Below, piece by piece: positions 7,726 to 15,077 of a DNA stretch of 53,920 nucleotides. The notes under the pieces were generated by a model. The model did not search any database. It was not told the origin of the DNA and saw only the letters and a list, made by a program, of their open reading frames with translations. The stretch is from a virus. How positions within the stretch are numbered: position 1 is the stretch's first letter; every line of letters starts with the position of its first letter. A program made the position numbers and the translations under genes. The DNA lies in the IMG/VR virus record IMGVR_UViG_3300017998_000013, positions 1-53,920 of that record; one strand, given 5' to 3'.

Positions 7726-7917
7726 ATGCAGCACTACGAGAAAAATGTAGTTTCTGTCTCTGTATTTTGCCCGACCTGCAACAAATTAACTCAGCACAAG
7801 GTTACAAATCGGCGGGTGAGCGATTGCATGGAACATGAATCTAGCGGGATGAGCAAAGCGCAAATGAAGCGCCAGGAAGATCAGAAAAGCAAAGAATCAC
7901 AGCCAGAGCTTTTTTAA
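7726..7917 (+). CDS. Small zinc-ribbon protein
   Basis: This 63-residue protein has FCPTCNKLTQHKV near the N-terminus and a further Cys at DCMEH. Half a zinc ribbon is clear and the second pair is incomplete. The C-terminal half is charged and probably disordered (SKAQMKRQEDQKSKESQPEL). Such proteins are frequent in phage replication regions and have no assigned function. Confidence 0.55.
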   Translation: MQHYEKNVVSVSVFCPTCNKLTQHKVTNRRVSDCMEHESSGMSKAQMKRQEDQKSKESQPELF

Positions 7918-7947
7918 CCTTTAACCAACGCGCCAAGGGGAGGGGAG

Positions 7948-8154
7948 ATGCTGCAAAAGAAGAGGCATAGTTTAGCGGAGAGCGTGATTAATGTGGCAAT
8001 CGGCTATTTTGTGGCCCTTGCCAGTCAGATTGTCGTCTTTCCTCTTTTCAATATTCATGTGCGGTTTCGCGATAACATCATGATCGGGCTGTACTTTACA
8101 GCGATTAGCATAGTGAGAAGTTATTTAATCAGGCGATGGTGGACTACCCACTGA
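7948..8154 (+). CDS. Small two-helix membrane protein, DUF7220-like
   Basis: This 68-residue protein is preceded by a GGGGAGGGGAG site. It has a basic N-terminus and two hydrophobic segments (about 14-32, VINVAIGYFVALASQIVVF; about 44-58, IMIGLYFTAISIV). A basic end (RSYLIRRWW) follows. This layout fits a recurring phage membrane protein family (DUF7220-like, from memory). It probably sits in the host inner membrane. The function is unknown. Confidence 0.6.
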   Translation: MLQKKRHSLAESVINVAIGYFVALASQIVVFPLFNIHVRFRDNIMIGLYFTAISIVRSYLIRRWWTTH

Positions 8155-8165
8155 GAAATAAAATC

Positions 8166-8193
8166 TTGACATATAGCTTGACTGTGGTATTGT
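8166..8193 (+). promoter_or_regulatory. Candidate sigma70 promoter
   Basis: TTGACA at 8166-8171, a 16-bp spacer and TATTGT at 8188-8193 lie 35 bases before the HNH start at 8228. A separate promoter would let the HNH/SNF2/methyltransferase block be expressed independently of the replication operon. Confidence 0.5.
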
Positions 8194-8227
8194 GTATTTA
8201 GCAATTCATTAAAGCGAGGTAAACACA

Positions 8228-8722
8228 ATGCCCCCTAGGAAAGATAGGATAAACTCAATATGCGCTATATGTGGTAAAGCGTTTGGAGTATTGGAAAGCG
8301 AAGCCAAAAACGGGAGAGGAAAATATTGTTCAAAAGAGTGTCTCGGCAAATCAAAGAGACATGGTTCAATATTGTACTGTGATTTATGCGATTCACCATT
8401 TTACCGCCGCTTTGGAGAACAAGACGTAGGGGTTGCAAAAAATCAATTTTGCTCCCGTGATTGTTATTATGATTGGCGGCAAAAAGACATGAAAGATTCG
8501 ACCTATTTGAAGTTCAAAGGTCGGCATATCCACAGAATGATTGCAGAAGAATATTTAAAGCGTGAATTGTCACCAGATGAGATAGTCCACCATAAAGACC
8601 TCAATAAAAAGAATAACGACCCCTGCAATTTAGCGGTTTTCCCGAACCAGTCCTTCCACGCACGTTGCCATTTTGGAGAAATGACCGATGACGAACTTAA
8701 AACATTCTCACTTATACAATAG
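8228..8722 (+). CDS. HNH homing-type endonuclease with N-terminal zinc fingers
   Basis: This 164-residue protein has two zinc-finger-like modules (CAICGKAF ... KYCSKEC; YCDLCDSPF ... NQFCSRDCYYDW). An HNH_3-type core follows: HIHRMIAEEYLKRELSPDE, then IVHHKDLNKKNNDPCNL and FHARCHF. The N-terminal module with FCSxxCYYD recurs in the HNH gene at 10143. The 3' end overlaps the SNF2 gene by 35 bp, which suggests insertion next to it. It is probably a selfish free-standing endonuclease. Confidence 0.8.
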   Translation: MPPRKDRINSICAICGKAFGVLESEAKNGRGKYCSKECLGKSKRHGSILYCDLCDSPFYRRFGEQDVGVAKNQFCSRDCYYDWRQKDMKDSTYLKFKGRHIHRMIAEEYLKRELSPDEIVHHKDLNKKNNDPCNLAVFPNQSFHARCHFGEMTDDELKTFSLIQ

Positions 8723-10106
8723 CTACGAATCTTTTATAGAGGCTAAGTCTCAAATATCTTGGAATTATGGGTTCACCCCAACATTTATGCCAGATTTCCT
8801 TTACGATTTTCAATCATATCTTGTTGATTGGGCTGTTCGCACCGGGAGGGGAGGACTTTACTGCGATTGTGGCCTTGGCAAAACCCCCATGCAGCTTGTT
8901 TGGGCCGAGAACGTAGTGAGACATACCAACAAGCCGGTATTGATATTGACCCCCCTTGCCGTGTCATTTCAGACCGTACAGGAAGCTGCGAAGTTTGATA
9001 TAGACGCGCAACGGTCGCATGACGGCAAGCCGTGCAGGAATATCACGGTGACCAATTACGAACAACTCCACCGGTTCGACTGGCGGGATTATGGCGGGTG
9101 CGTCTGTGACGAAAGTTCCATCCTCAAAAACTTTGACGGCAAGCGGAAGGATGAGATAACCCAGTTCATGAGGAAATTACCGTATCGGTTGCTTGCTACG
9201 GCCACCGCTGCCCCTAACGACTTCACAGAGCTAGGTACAAGCAGCGAAGCCCTTGGTGGACTAGGGTATACCGACATGCTGATGAAGTTTTTTAAGAATG
9301 ACCAAAATGTTATAAAGCCGATGACTTACCGGAACAAAGGTCAGAACTTTATGAATCATGAGGACGGGGCAAAATGGCGGCTTAAAGGCCATGCGGAAAT
9401 ACCTTTCTGGCGGTGGGTTGCTTCCTGGTCACGCGCAATGAGAAAGCCATCTGATTTTGGGTTCAACGATGACGAGTTCACATTACCGCCTTTAAACCAG
9501 CAAGAGCACCTTGTTAGGGCCAACAAACTGGCAGAAGGTATGTTGTTTGAAATGCCAGCTTTCGGATTGCGGGAACAGAGAGAGGAAAGCCGCCGGTCTA
9601 TTGAATCCCGTTGCGGCAAGGTTGCGGAACTTGTTGAAACAGGTCAACCGGCCTTGGTGTGGTGCCACCTGAACGACGAAGGAGATTTGTTGGAAAAGAT
9701 CATCCCTGATGCAAGGCAAATCAGCGGCAGAGATTCAGACGAAGCCAAAGAAGAGAAGTTTATGGCGTTTGTTAAAGGTGAAATCCGGGTATTAGTCACG
9801 AAGCCTAAAATCGGCGCATGGGGATTGAACTTCCAACACTGCAATCACGTTATTTTCTTCCCTACCCATTCATTTGAACAAGTCTATCAGGGAGTTAGAC
9901 GGTGTTGGAGGTTCGGCCAGAAACGCCCCGTCACGGTGGATATTGTGACCACAGAAGGGGGCCAAGGGATAATGAAGAACCTCCAGCGCAAGGCAGCCCA
10001 GGCCGACAAGATGTTTACTTCGCTTGTAGCACAAATGAACAATGCAATATCAGTTGAGAACCGGATTAAATTCGATAAAGAAATGGAGGTTCCAAAGTGG
10101 CTATAA
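8688..10106 (+). CDS. SNF2/SF2-family DNA helicase-like ATPase
   Basis: This 472-residue protein carries Walker A CGLGKT (about 61-66), Walker B CDESS (about 137-141), a TATAAP motif III-like segment and QGVRRCWRFGQ (motif VI, about 405). ALVWCHLNDEG and GAWGLNFQHC mark the second RecA domain. This is the compact SNF2-like helicase found in many phages beside a DNA methyltransferase, and here the methyltransferase follows after one HNH gene. It probably translocates on dsDNA. The role (replication, modification or anti-restriction) is not shown by the sequence. Confidence 0.85.
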   Translation: MTNLKHSHLYNSYESFIEAKSQISWNYGFTPTFMPDFLYDFQSYLVDWAVRTGRGGLYCDCGLGKTPMQLVWAENVVRHTNKPVLILTPLAVSFQTVQEAAKFDIDAQRSHDGKPCRNITVTNYEQLHRFDWRDYGGCVCDESSILKNFDGKRKDEITQFMRKLPYRLLATATAAPNDFTELGTSSEALGGLGYTDMLMKFFKNDQNVIKPMTYRNKGQNFMNHEDGAKWRLKGHAEIPFWRWVASWSRAMRKPSDFGFNDDEFTLPPLNQQEHLVRANKLAEGMLFEMPAFGLREQREESRRSIESRCGKVAELVETGQPALVWCHLNDEGDLLEKIIPDARQISGRDSDEAKEEKFMAFVKGEIRVLVTKPKIGAWGLNFQHCNHVIFFPTHSFEQVYQGVRRCWRFGQKRPVTVDIVTTEGGQGIMKNLQRKAAQADKMFTSLVAQMNNAISVENRIKFDKEMEVPKWL

Positions 10107-10142
10107 TGGATATTGTTGTTGCAATCACCTTTATAATAGTTT

Positions 10143-10652
10143 ATGATATCCCTTATGAGAAAACAAACAGCAGAACATATACATAAAAGAAGCCAGTCCA
10201 AAAGAAGGGGTGAATATTTTAAATGTGAAATATGCGCAACCCAATTTTGGAGGAAACCTTACGAAATCAAACAAGGGAACAACCGATTCTGTTCTAAACC
10301 TTGCTATTACGATTATCAAAGAGGGAAGACAAAAGATTTAAGTAACCGAAGAGTATGTAATGGGTCAGAAAACCCAAATTGGAGGGGGGGGAAGACCTCC
10401 ATCCATAAATCTATCCGAGGAAGCAAGGCTATGTCGGTATGGCGCAAAGAGGTTTTTGAACGAGATGATTATACTTGCCGTTCTTGCGGTAATCGAAGTA
10501 AATCAAATAACTACTTAAGAATAGAAGCCCACCATATAAAACCGTTCGCAACATTTCCCGAAGTCAGGTTCAATGTAGACAACGGGATGACCTTATGTAA
10601 AAAATGCCACGATAAAGAGCCAAAAGGGAAAGATATATATCTTATAAATTAG
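10143..10652 (+). CDS. HNH homing-type endonuclease with zinc finger
   Basis: The start is at ATG 10143 or ATG 10155; neither has a strong ribosome site. The N-terminal finger FKCEICATQF ... RFCSKPCYYDYQRG matches the one in the HNH at 8228. A linker ending PNWRGGK follows, then the HNH core: YTCRSCGNRS, EAHHIKPF, and MTLCKKCHDK. It lies between the SNF2 and methyltransferase genes and reaches to 9 bp before the latter. That position fits an inserted mobile gene. Confidence 0.8.
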   Translation: MISLMRKQTAEHIHKRSQSKRRGEYFKCEICATQFWRKPYEIKQGNNRFCSKPCYYDYQRGKTKDLSNRRVCNGSENPNWRGGKTSIHKSIRGSKAMSVWRKEVFERDDYTCRSCGNRSKSNNYLRIEAHHIKPFATFPEVRFNVDNGMTLCKKCHDKEPKGKDIYLIN

Positions 10653-10660
10653 GAGCCAAC

Positions 10661-11650
10661 ATGGAAATCATGGAACAAAAAATAACCGACAAATATGCAT
10701 TGTATTGTGGCGATTGTATAACCGTTATGGCCGGGATACCAGACAAATCAATCCATTTTTCCCTATACTCCCCGCCCTTTTGCGGCTTATACCAGTATTC
10801 CAGCCATGAGCGCGACCTGTCCAACTGCGATAGTTACGATCAATTCTTTGAACATTACGAATTTGTGGTGAGCGAAATAACCCGGTTGACGTTGCCCGGC
10901 AGGATGACGGCGGTTCATTGCATGGACACCCCAAAGAGCAACAGCGGAAGGGACGGACTGACAGACTTCCCTGGCGATATTATCCGACTCCATGAAAAGC
11001 ACGGATGGGATTTTATTTGCCGCCATGGAATATGGAAAGAGCCCCTTGCGGTTCGTAACCGTACCATGCAAAAGAACTTGGCTCACATGACGCTCGTCCA
11101 GGATTCTACCTTATGCGGAGTTGCCTCGATGGATCAGCTTTTGATATTCCGCAACAAGGGAGAAAACCCAGTACCAGTTGTCCACCCTATCGGAATGTTG
11201 AACTATGCCGGAGAGCGTCAAATCCCTTCAGATGTCCTTGGATACAGGGGATGGGAAGGAAAGCAAACAGAGAATCGATTCTCCCATTGGATATGGAGAC
11301 AATATGCCTCTTCGTTCTGGGATGACATACGGATTGGCCGGGTGTTACCATTCGAAGCGGCTCGGGATTCGGAAGATGAAAAGCATGTGCATCCCCTCCA
11401 ACTAGATGTTATTGAAAGGGCGATAGTACTAAGAACAAACCCCGGCGAAGTGGTATTGACCCCGTTCATGGGGGTTGGTTCAGAAGTATTCGGCGCGGTG
11501 TCTCTCGGGAGAAAAGGAATAGGCGCGGAACTTAAGCCGTCCTATTACCGGCAATCAGTTAAGAATGTGGACGCCGCCGGTAAGATTCAGAAAGATCAGG
11601 ATTGCTTCAATTTTGATACTGAACCCGACGAAGTTGAAGAGGCAATCTAA
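10661..11650 (+). CDS. DNA methyltransferase, N4-cytosine/N6-adenine beta-type
   Basis: This 329-residue protein starts after AGGAG. The catalytic motif is SPPF (residues 37-40), the form typical of N4-cytosine methylases (N6-adenine enzymes usually have DPPY). The SAM-binding motif TPFMGVGSE (about 266-274) comes near the C-terminus, so the order is IV then I (beta class). FSHWIWRQYASSFWDDIR and HPLQLDVIERAI are conserved in phage members. No restriction endonuclease is adjacent, so self-protection of phage DNA or regulation is more likely than a complete R-M system. Confidence 0.85.
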   Translation: MEIMEQKITDKYALYCGDCITVMAGIPDKSIHFSLYSPPFCGLYQYSSHERDLSNCDSYDQFFEHYEFVVSEITRLTLPGRMTAVHCMDTPKSNSGRDGLTDFPGDIIRLHEKHGWDFICRHGIWKEPLAVRNRTMQKNLAHMTLVQDSTLCGVASMDQLLIFRNKGENPVPVVHPIGMLNYAGERQIPSDVLGYRGWEGKQTENRFSHWIWRQYASSFWDDIRIGRVLPFEAARDSEDEKHVHPLQLDVIERAIVLRTNPGEVVLTPFMGVGSEVFGAVSLGRKGIGAELKPSYYRQSVKNVDAAGKIQKDQDCFNFDTEPDEVEEAI

Positions 11651-11681
11651 CCCCCCATGAGGAAGGGATGAAAATAATTAC

Positions 11682-11709
11682 TTGACAATTTTCTGACTTT
11701 CTCTATAAT
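11682..11709 (+). promoter_or_regulatory. Strong sigma70 consensus promoter
   Basis: TTGACA (11682-11687) and TATAAT (11704-11709) are both perfect consensus hexamers with a 16-bp spacer. They lie 39 bp before the preferred start of the Xre regulator. This is the best promoter match seen in the window. Confidence 0.85.
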
Positions 11710-11748
11710 GTCTACATTGCTTAAAATATGGCTGTAAGGAAATCTCCA

Positions 11749-12036
11749 ATGGCTAAACTTACCCTTGAAAAACAGCGATTGCAGGAAGAGTTGATAAAGA
11801 TCAAATCGCGGCTGAAAGAACTGGATAACGCCTCACGTTCAGTCTTGGGCCGGAACATGGTCTATTGGAGAAAACAGCGGGGGATCACCCAACAGGAACT
11901 TGCAGACAGGTTAGGCCAGTCCCGCCCATCCCTTGCCAACATCGAGCGCGGGAAGAACAACACGCCCGTCAACACTCTTTTGAGAATATGCGAAGTTTTG
12001 AACGTCACGCCAAACGATTTACTGCTAGGGCGCTGA
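11749..12036 (+). CDS. Xre-family HTH transcriptional regulator
   Basis: ATG 11749 is preferred, because a TAAGGA site lies 8 bases upstream, over ATG 11728, which is too near the predicted transcript start. The 95-residue protein has a coiled N-terminus (LEKQRLQEELIKIKSRL) and a classic helix-turn-helix (ITQQELADRLGQSRPSLANI, then ERGKNNTPVNTLLRIC). It is expressed from a consensus promoter and may regulate itself. No opposing cro/cI-like partner was found nearby, so a lysogeny switch is not demonstrated. Confidence 0.85.
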   Translation: MAKLTLEKQRLQEELIKIKSRLKELDNASRSVLGRNMVYWRKQRGITQQELADRLGQSRPSLANIERGKNNTPVNTLLRICEVLNVTPNDLLLGR

Positions 12037-12067
12037 GCCCCTGCATCCGGGAAGTGAGGGAGGGAAC

Positions 12068-12358
12068 ATGGGTAACGCGGTAGTTTGTCCACATTGCGGT
12101 CAGTCTCGGATATATCATGCCAGAGAGTTTTCATTCTTTCATCCGCTTGAAGCGGTGCATTGCCCGATTTGCGGCTGGATGCAGTACAGGTGCGTAACCG
12201 TCCGCCCCGATTTTCCCGCGCATGATGCAGGGTACACGTTCGCCTCTCCTGAATCCCGGCAGCGCATTGTGGCAGCGGCAAGGTCAAACGGCAAGCGCAC
12301 CACCCGCGACGCCTTGCGTGCAGCCAACGAGCGGATTAAGGCGGCTATGGGGGAGTAA
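12068..12358 (+). CDS. Zinc-ribbon protein
   Basis: This 96-residue protein follows a GAGGGAGGGAAC site. It has two Cys pairs (VVCPHCGQSRIYH; VHCPICGWMQYR) that form a zinc ribbon, then a helical basic tail (RQRIVAAARSNGKRTTRDAL). It lies in the transcription unit of the Xre regulator and is closed by the terminator at 12367. The function is unknown, with nucleic-acid binding plausible. Confidence 0.65.
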   Translation: MGNAVVCPHCGQSRIYHAREFSFFHPLEAVHCPICGWMQYRCVTVRPDFPAHDAGYTFASPESRQRIVAAARSNGKRTTRDALRAANERIKAAMGE

Positions 12359-12366
12359 CGGATTGA

Positions 12367-12409
12367 GTTGACGGGCGGGGTCCGTCCCCGTCCAACGTTT
12401 TGTTATTTT
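12367..12409 (+). terminator. Rho-independent terminator
   Basis: GTTG-ACGGG (12367-12375) pairs with CCCGT-C-CAAC (12387-12396) with one bulged base. The Us that follow read GTTTTGTTATTTT. It lies 9 bases after the zinc-ribbon stop and separates it from the structured segment that follows. Confidence 0.65.
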
Positions 12410-12555
12410 GCGGTACATGCCATGAGGGGTGTGGCTCCTCCTGAAGCGCCTGATGCGATGCCAATAAGACATCAGGGTTATTCGGGGTCAAGTGTGGAGT
12501 AGGATGCCCGGAAGCGAGGCCGGGACTATCGGAGTTCGACCCTCCGATGCCGCAA
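12408..12555 (+). ncRNA. Structured RNA with tRNA-like ends and an enlarged centre
   Basis: This 148-base non-coding segment is closed by an 8-bp helix, TTGCGGTA (12408-12415) with TGCCGCAA (12548-12555, one G-U). Just inside the 3' strand is a T-arm-like hairpin: CGGAG (12530-12534), loop TTCGACC, CTCCG (12542-12546). Two bases after the 5' strand is a D-arm-like hairpin: GCCA (12419-12422), 9-base loop with GGGG, TGGC (12432-12435). The middle holds two more hairpins: CCTGATG/CATCAGG (12449-12455/12470-12476) and CCCGG/CCGGG (12507-12511/12520-12524). GAAGCG occurs twice (12443-12448, 12511-12516). Removing one copy plus the intervening bases would join CCTC-CTGAAGC-GAGG, a 7-base loop with U33 and anticodon GAA. 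It may be an interrupted or degenerate tRNA or another structured RNA. Confidence 0.45.
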
Positions 12556-12607
12556 TAGCAAAATACAAGCAGCTCACGCGCTCGTTGCGTGTAGCGGGAG
12601 TTAGGAA
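12556..12607 (+). other. Non-coding stretch with a hairpin before a small gene
   Basis: GCTCACGC (12572-12579) pairs with GCGTG-T-AGC (12587-12595) around the 7-base loop GCTCGTT. The ribosome site GGAGTTAGGAA for the next ORF follows. The hairpin could influence translation of the downstream small gene. No coding content was seen. Confidence 0.4.
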
Positions 12608-12766
12608 ATGGGTGGTTTTGTAGACCGCCCTGATTGTAGAGAGGAATGGTGCGTATATAGTCTGCAATGTCCCGTCACCTGTTCGGTCGTGATCGCCTGC
12701 CGCCGAGACCAGGCGTGGCGGCATAAGGTCATGGGCGCAAGCTGGAAAAGGAGGGCGAGACGATGA
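12608..12766 (+). CDS. Small cysteine-rich protein
   Basis: A 52-residue ORF (ATG 12608) follows GGGAGTTAGGAA, and its TGA overlaps the next ATG as ATGA. Five cysteines lie in the N-terminal half (RPDCREEWCVYSLQCPVTCSVVIAC), and the C-terminus is strongly basic (SWKRRARR). The start-stop coupling and ribosome site support it as real. It may bind zinc. No family was recognised. Confidence 0.55.
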   Translation: MGGFVDRPDCREEWCVYSLQCPVTCSVVIACRRDQAWRHKVMGASWKRRARR

Positions 12767-13431
12767 GCGAGAAATGGACAGTTGAACAGATTGAGACGTG
12801 GATTGATAACTACGATAGAATGTCATGCCGAGTATCCACCCAAATTATCCGCCAACTTCTCGCCGAGCTTGCCAAATCAAACCGCCTTATTATATCGGCA
12901 GAAAGCCAACTTGTTGCTTGTGAAAAAGAGCTTGCCCTTGCCAAGAAGGAAACAGGGGAATATCTCCAAGAGGTCAACACCATGCACCGATGCAATGACC
13001 TGAATGGCATGGTTCACGAAGCTGTTATGCATGTCATCCGGGGGGAAATTGTCTCGGATTTTGAGCTATCTTTCCGTGACGTGCGAGAAGCATCTGACAA
13101 GATCGAAGAGAGTATCACCCTTGCCATGGAGTTGACCAAACTCCAAGGGATAGACAACCATCCGTTGACGGCCTGTTTTGAGGCTCTGGCGAAGGAATAC
13201 GACCGATCTGTAGCATTGGACACCGCCATGACTGACGGGCATATGCCGTGGGAAGAGATGACCGCTCAAGAGCAATACGACGCGGTGAGCAAGGAATATA
13301 TGGAGTGGCTGGATGCGTATTTTGAATGCAATATCCTCGGCAATCACGGCGAACTTGCCGAACTCATTCACCTGATGAATGTGGCTGGCAAGCGTTTCGA
13401 GCAGCTAACGAAAATGCGGAAGGGGACATAA
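12763..13431 (+). CDS. Hypothetical protein with coiled-coil segment
   Basis: This 222-residue protein overlaps the upstream gene by four bases (ATGA) and follows AAAAGGAGGGCGAG. The first about 75 residues are helical (VSTQIIRQLLAELAKSN ... CEKELALAKKETGEYLQEV) and fit a short coiled coil. The rest is acidic and helical, with Met-rich patches. No conserved motif was recognised. The next ATG follows directly on its stop. Confidence 0.6.
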   Translation: MSEKWTVEQIETWIDNYDRMSCRVSTQIIRQLLAELAKSNRLIISAESQLVACEKELALAKKETGEYLQEVNTMHRCNDLNGMVHEAVMHVIRGEIVSDFELSFRDVREASDKIEESITLAMELTKLQGIDNHPLTACFEALAKEYDRSVALDTAMTDGHMPWEEMTAQEQYDAVSKEYMEWLDAYFECNILGNHGELAELIHLMNVAGKRFEQLTKMRKGT

Positions 13432-13881
13432 ATGCTTGAAGATTGGCGGAACTGGACACCTGAGATGGTAGCCGAGCACAATGCGCGGGTACGAGGTCAT
13501 AAATCAACCACTCCGCTTCCGTCCTTGCCCCCAGGCTCGACTTCCCCCTCCAAGGCAGGGGAGAGTGTCAAGAAAGGGAAGAAAGGGGCAAATAAAACGG
13601 AAATGGCCGCTTTCCACTATCTGACGCAATGTTATCGTGGCGCAAGAATACGGTACGAGGCGATCACCTTCCACCTCCAAGCAGAAGCAGCGTACACCCC
13701 TGACTGGCTCGTATCTTTGTCTGAGAATGACACAATGATCTGCGTCGAGGTCAAAAATGCGGCCTACAAACACGCATCTTACGGGCGGTCCCGCCTGGCA
13801 TTTCGTCAGGCGGCCTTGGAGTTCCCCCAGTTCCAATTCATATGGTTAGAACTTCGAAACAATGAATGGGTACTAAACTAA
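13432..13881 (+). CDS. DUF1064-like PD-(D/E)XK endonuclease (putative)
   Basis: This 149-residue protein has a Pro/Ser/Lys-rich first third, followed by a compact nuclease-like domain. KTEMAAFHYL and IRYEAITFHL precede YTPDWLVSL (the PD motif) and ICVEVKNA (the ExK motif). A helix (SRLAFRQAALEFPQF) and a final strand follow. This order matches the phage DUF1064 / Holliday-junction-type nuclease fold. It may resolve branched DNA before packaging. Confidence 0.6.
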   Translation: MLEDWRNWTPEMVAEHNARVRGHKSTTPLPSLPPGSTSPSKAGESVKKGKKGANKTEMAAFHYLTQCYRGARIRYEAITFHLQAEAAYTPDWLVSLSENDTMICVEVKNAAYKHASYGRSRLAFRQAALEFPQFQFIWLELRNNEWVLN

Positions 13882-13896
13882 AAAAGGAGAAACGAA

Positions 13897-14190
13897 ATGA
13901 ATGGAGGTCAAGGTTCAAACTGTGCAGCGGTTCCGAGAGAAGGGGTAATCCATACCAAAATCGCAGCCATCGAAGAAAACCAAGGGGAGATTCAAAGCCG
14001 TGTGGAGAATCTTTTCGAACGCCTTAACAACCATGTGCTGATGCCAGACCACCCACAGCCCGAAAATGCCAAATGCGACTCAATAGCCACCGCAATGCCG
14101 CCAATGGCCGAGCGGCTTGACCGACTGGCACGGCAGCAAGCCCGTACAATCGGCTTTTTGTCGGACATCCTGCAACGGCTGGAAGTCTGA
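13897..14190 (+). CDS. Hypothetical small coiled-coil protein
   Basis: This 97-residue protein follows AAAAAGGAGAAACG. It has a helical segment (HTKIAAIEENQGEIQSRVEN, then LFERLNNHV) and a second helix near the C-terminus (RLARQQARTIGFLSDILQRL). A Pro-rich linker joins them. No signal peptide or motif was recognised. It is the last cytosolic-looking product before a run of five exported proteins. Confidence 0.55.
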   Translation: MNGGQGSNCAAVPREGVIHTKIAAIEENQGEIQSRVENLFERLNNHVLMPDHPQPENAKCDSIATAMPPMAERLDRLARQQARTIGFLSDILQRLEV

Positions 14191-14221
14191 TGTCGAAAAT
14201 AAACAACAGGAGGGTAAACTC

Positions 14222-14614
14222 ATGAAACAGATTATCTTGGCAGCATTGACTATCACGTTACTCGGCGCAACGATGGCAACCGCAAACGATCAGGAATGCA
14301 GGCCACAACCTCAACAGTCAACCGGCTGGTATTTCTGGTCATACCTGCCAGGATTCAATGTGCGGTACGGAGAGCTCTACCCAGATCTGCGGTCATGTGG
14401 CGCTGCCATGGTGACATTTGCAACACTGGTCAACCCGGTATCTCTTTCTGGTCCTCCACATGCTGAGAAATACACAATTCGCAATCTTCAATACATGACC
14501 TGTATGCCCCAGTCCAGCCAGTCAACAGCGGATTTGAGCGTATTGCCATCAGTGTCAGGAGGGGCGTTTGTAGTCAACCAACAAGGCAGTCTCGTATTCA
14601 ACAAAACGGAGTGA
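14222..14614 (+). CDS. Exported protein with Sec signal peptide
   Basis: ATG 14222 is chosen because ACAGGAGGGTAAACTC precedes it; the frame opens earlier at 14117 but overlaps the upstream gene. The 130-residue protein begins with a clear signal peptide (MKQIILAALTITLLGATM, likely cut after ATA). The mature part has at least three Cys (ECRPQ, RSCGAAM, MTCMPQ), consistent with disulfides in the periplasm. No family was recognised. It is the first of five exported proteins in a row. Confidence 0.7.
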   Translation: MKQIILAALTITLLGATMATANDQECRPQPQQSTGWYFWSYLPGFNVRYGELYPDLRSCGAAMVTFATLVNPVSLSGPPHAEKYTIRNLQYMTCMPQSSQSTADLSVLPSVSGGAFVVNQQGSLVFNKTE

Positions 14615-14618
14615 CGCC

Positions 14619-15077
14619 ATGAAGAAACTCGACATCAAATGGAGCGTCATTGTGGTACTCACGTTGGCCACCCTCATTATCATTTACTTTCTCCACTCAT
14701 GCAGCAGCAAGGAAACCGCGCCTCCTGAAACGTGGGAAACAAGCGGGTACATCCCGCCCATCCAAAAGCAAATGACGTGCGTCCGCACAGAAAAACAATT
14801 GAGGTGTTGGCAATCGAATATCCCCACACACCCAAAGATTCTCCGCGCCAAAGCCCCTCTCACTAAGCGGCGAGGAAAAATAAAATGGCATAAGATTGTC
14901 CCTGGCAGAACGTATGTTTTATGGTCTGATGGAGAAGAGGGAGACATTACAGAGGTCAGTACAACTTGCGTGCCGGGGCAGTACATCCCTGAATCCGGTG
15001 ATCACTGCGGGGCAGAGTTGACGGTGGGGACGTGGACAGCCGAAGATATAAAAATGGAAAGGGGCAACGATGAATAA
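14619..15077 (+). CDS. Membrane-anchored exported protein, possible lipoprotein
   Basis: This 152-residue protein has a basic N-terminus (MKKLDIKW), one hydrophobic segment (about 9-26) and then FLHSCSSKE. That is either a signal anchor or an imperfect lipobox. The rest contains several Cys (MTCVRTEKQLRCWQ; TTCVPGQY; DHCGAE) and appears extracytoplasmic. It overlaps the next gene by 8 bp. The function is unknown. Confidence 0.65.
   Translation: MKKLDIKWSVIVVLTLATLIIIYFLHSCSSKETAPPETWETSGYIPPIQKQMTCVRTEKQLRCWQSNIPTHPKILRAKAPLTKRRGKIKWHKIVPGRTYVLWSDGEEGDITEVSTTCVPGQYIPESGDHCGAELTVGTWTAEDIKMERGNDE

Noticed and set aside
11749-12036. Lysogeny switch around the Xre regulator
   Set aside because: There is no opposed regulator, no integrase or excisionase and no attachment-site-like repeat in the window.
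12410-12554. Ordinary intact tRNA gene
   Set aside because: The acceptor-, D- and T-like helices are there, but the centre is about 50 bases too long and no contiguous anticodon arm was found; kept only as a tRNA-like candidate.
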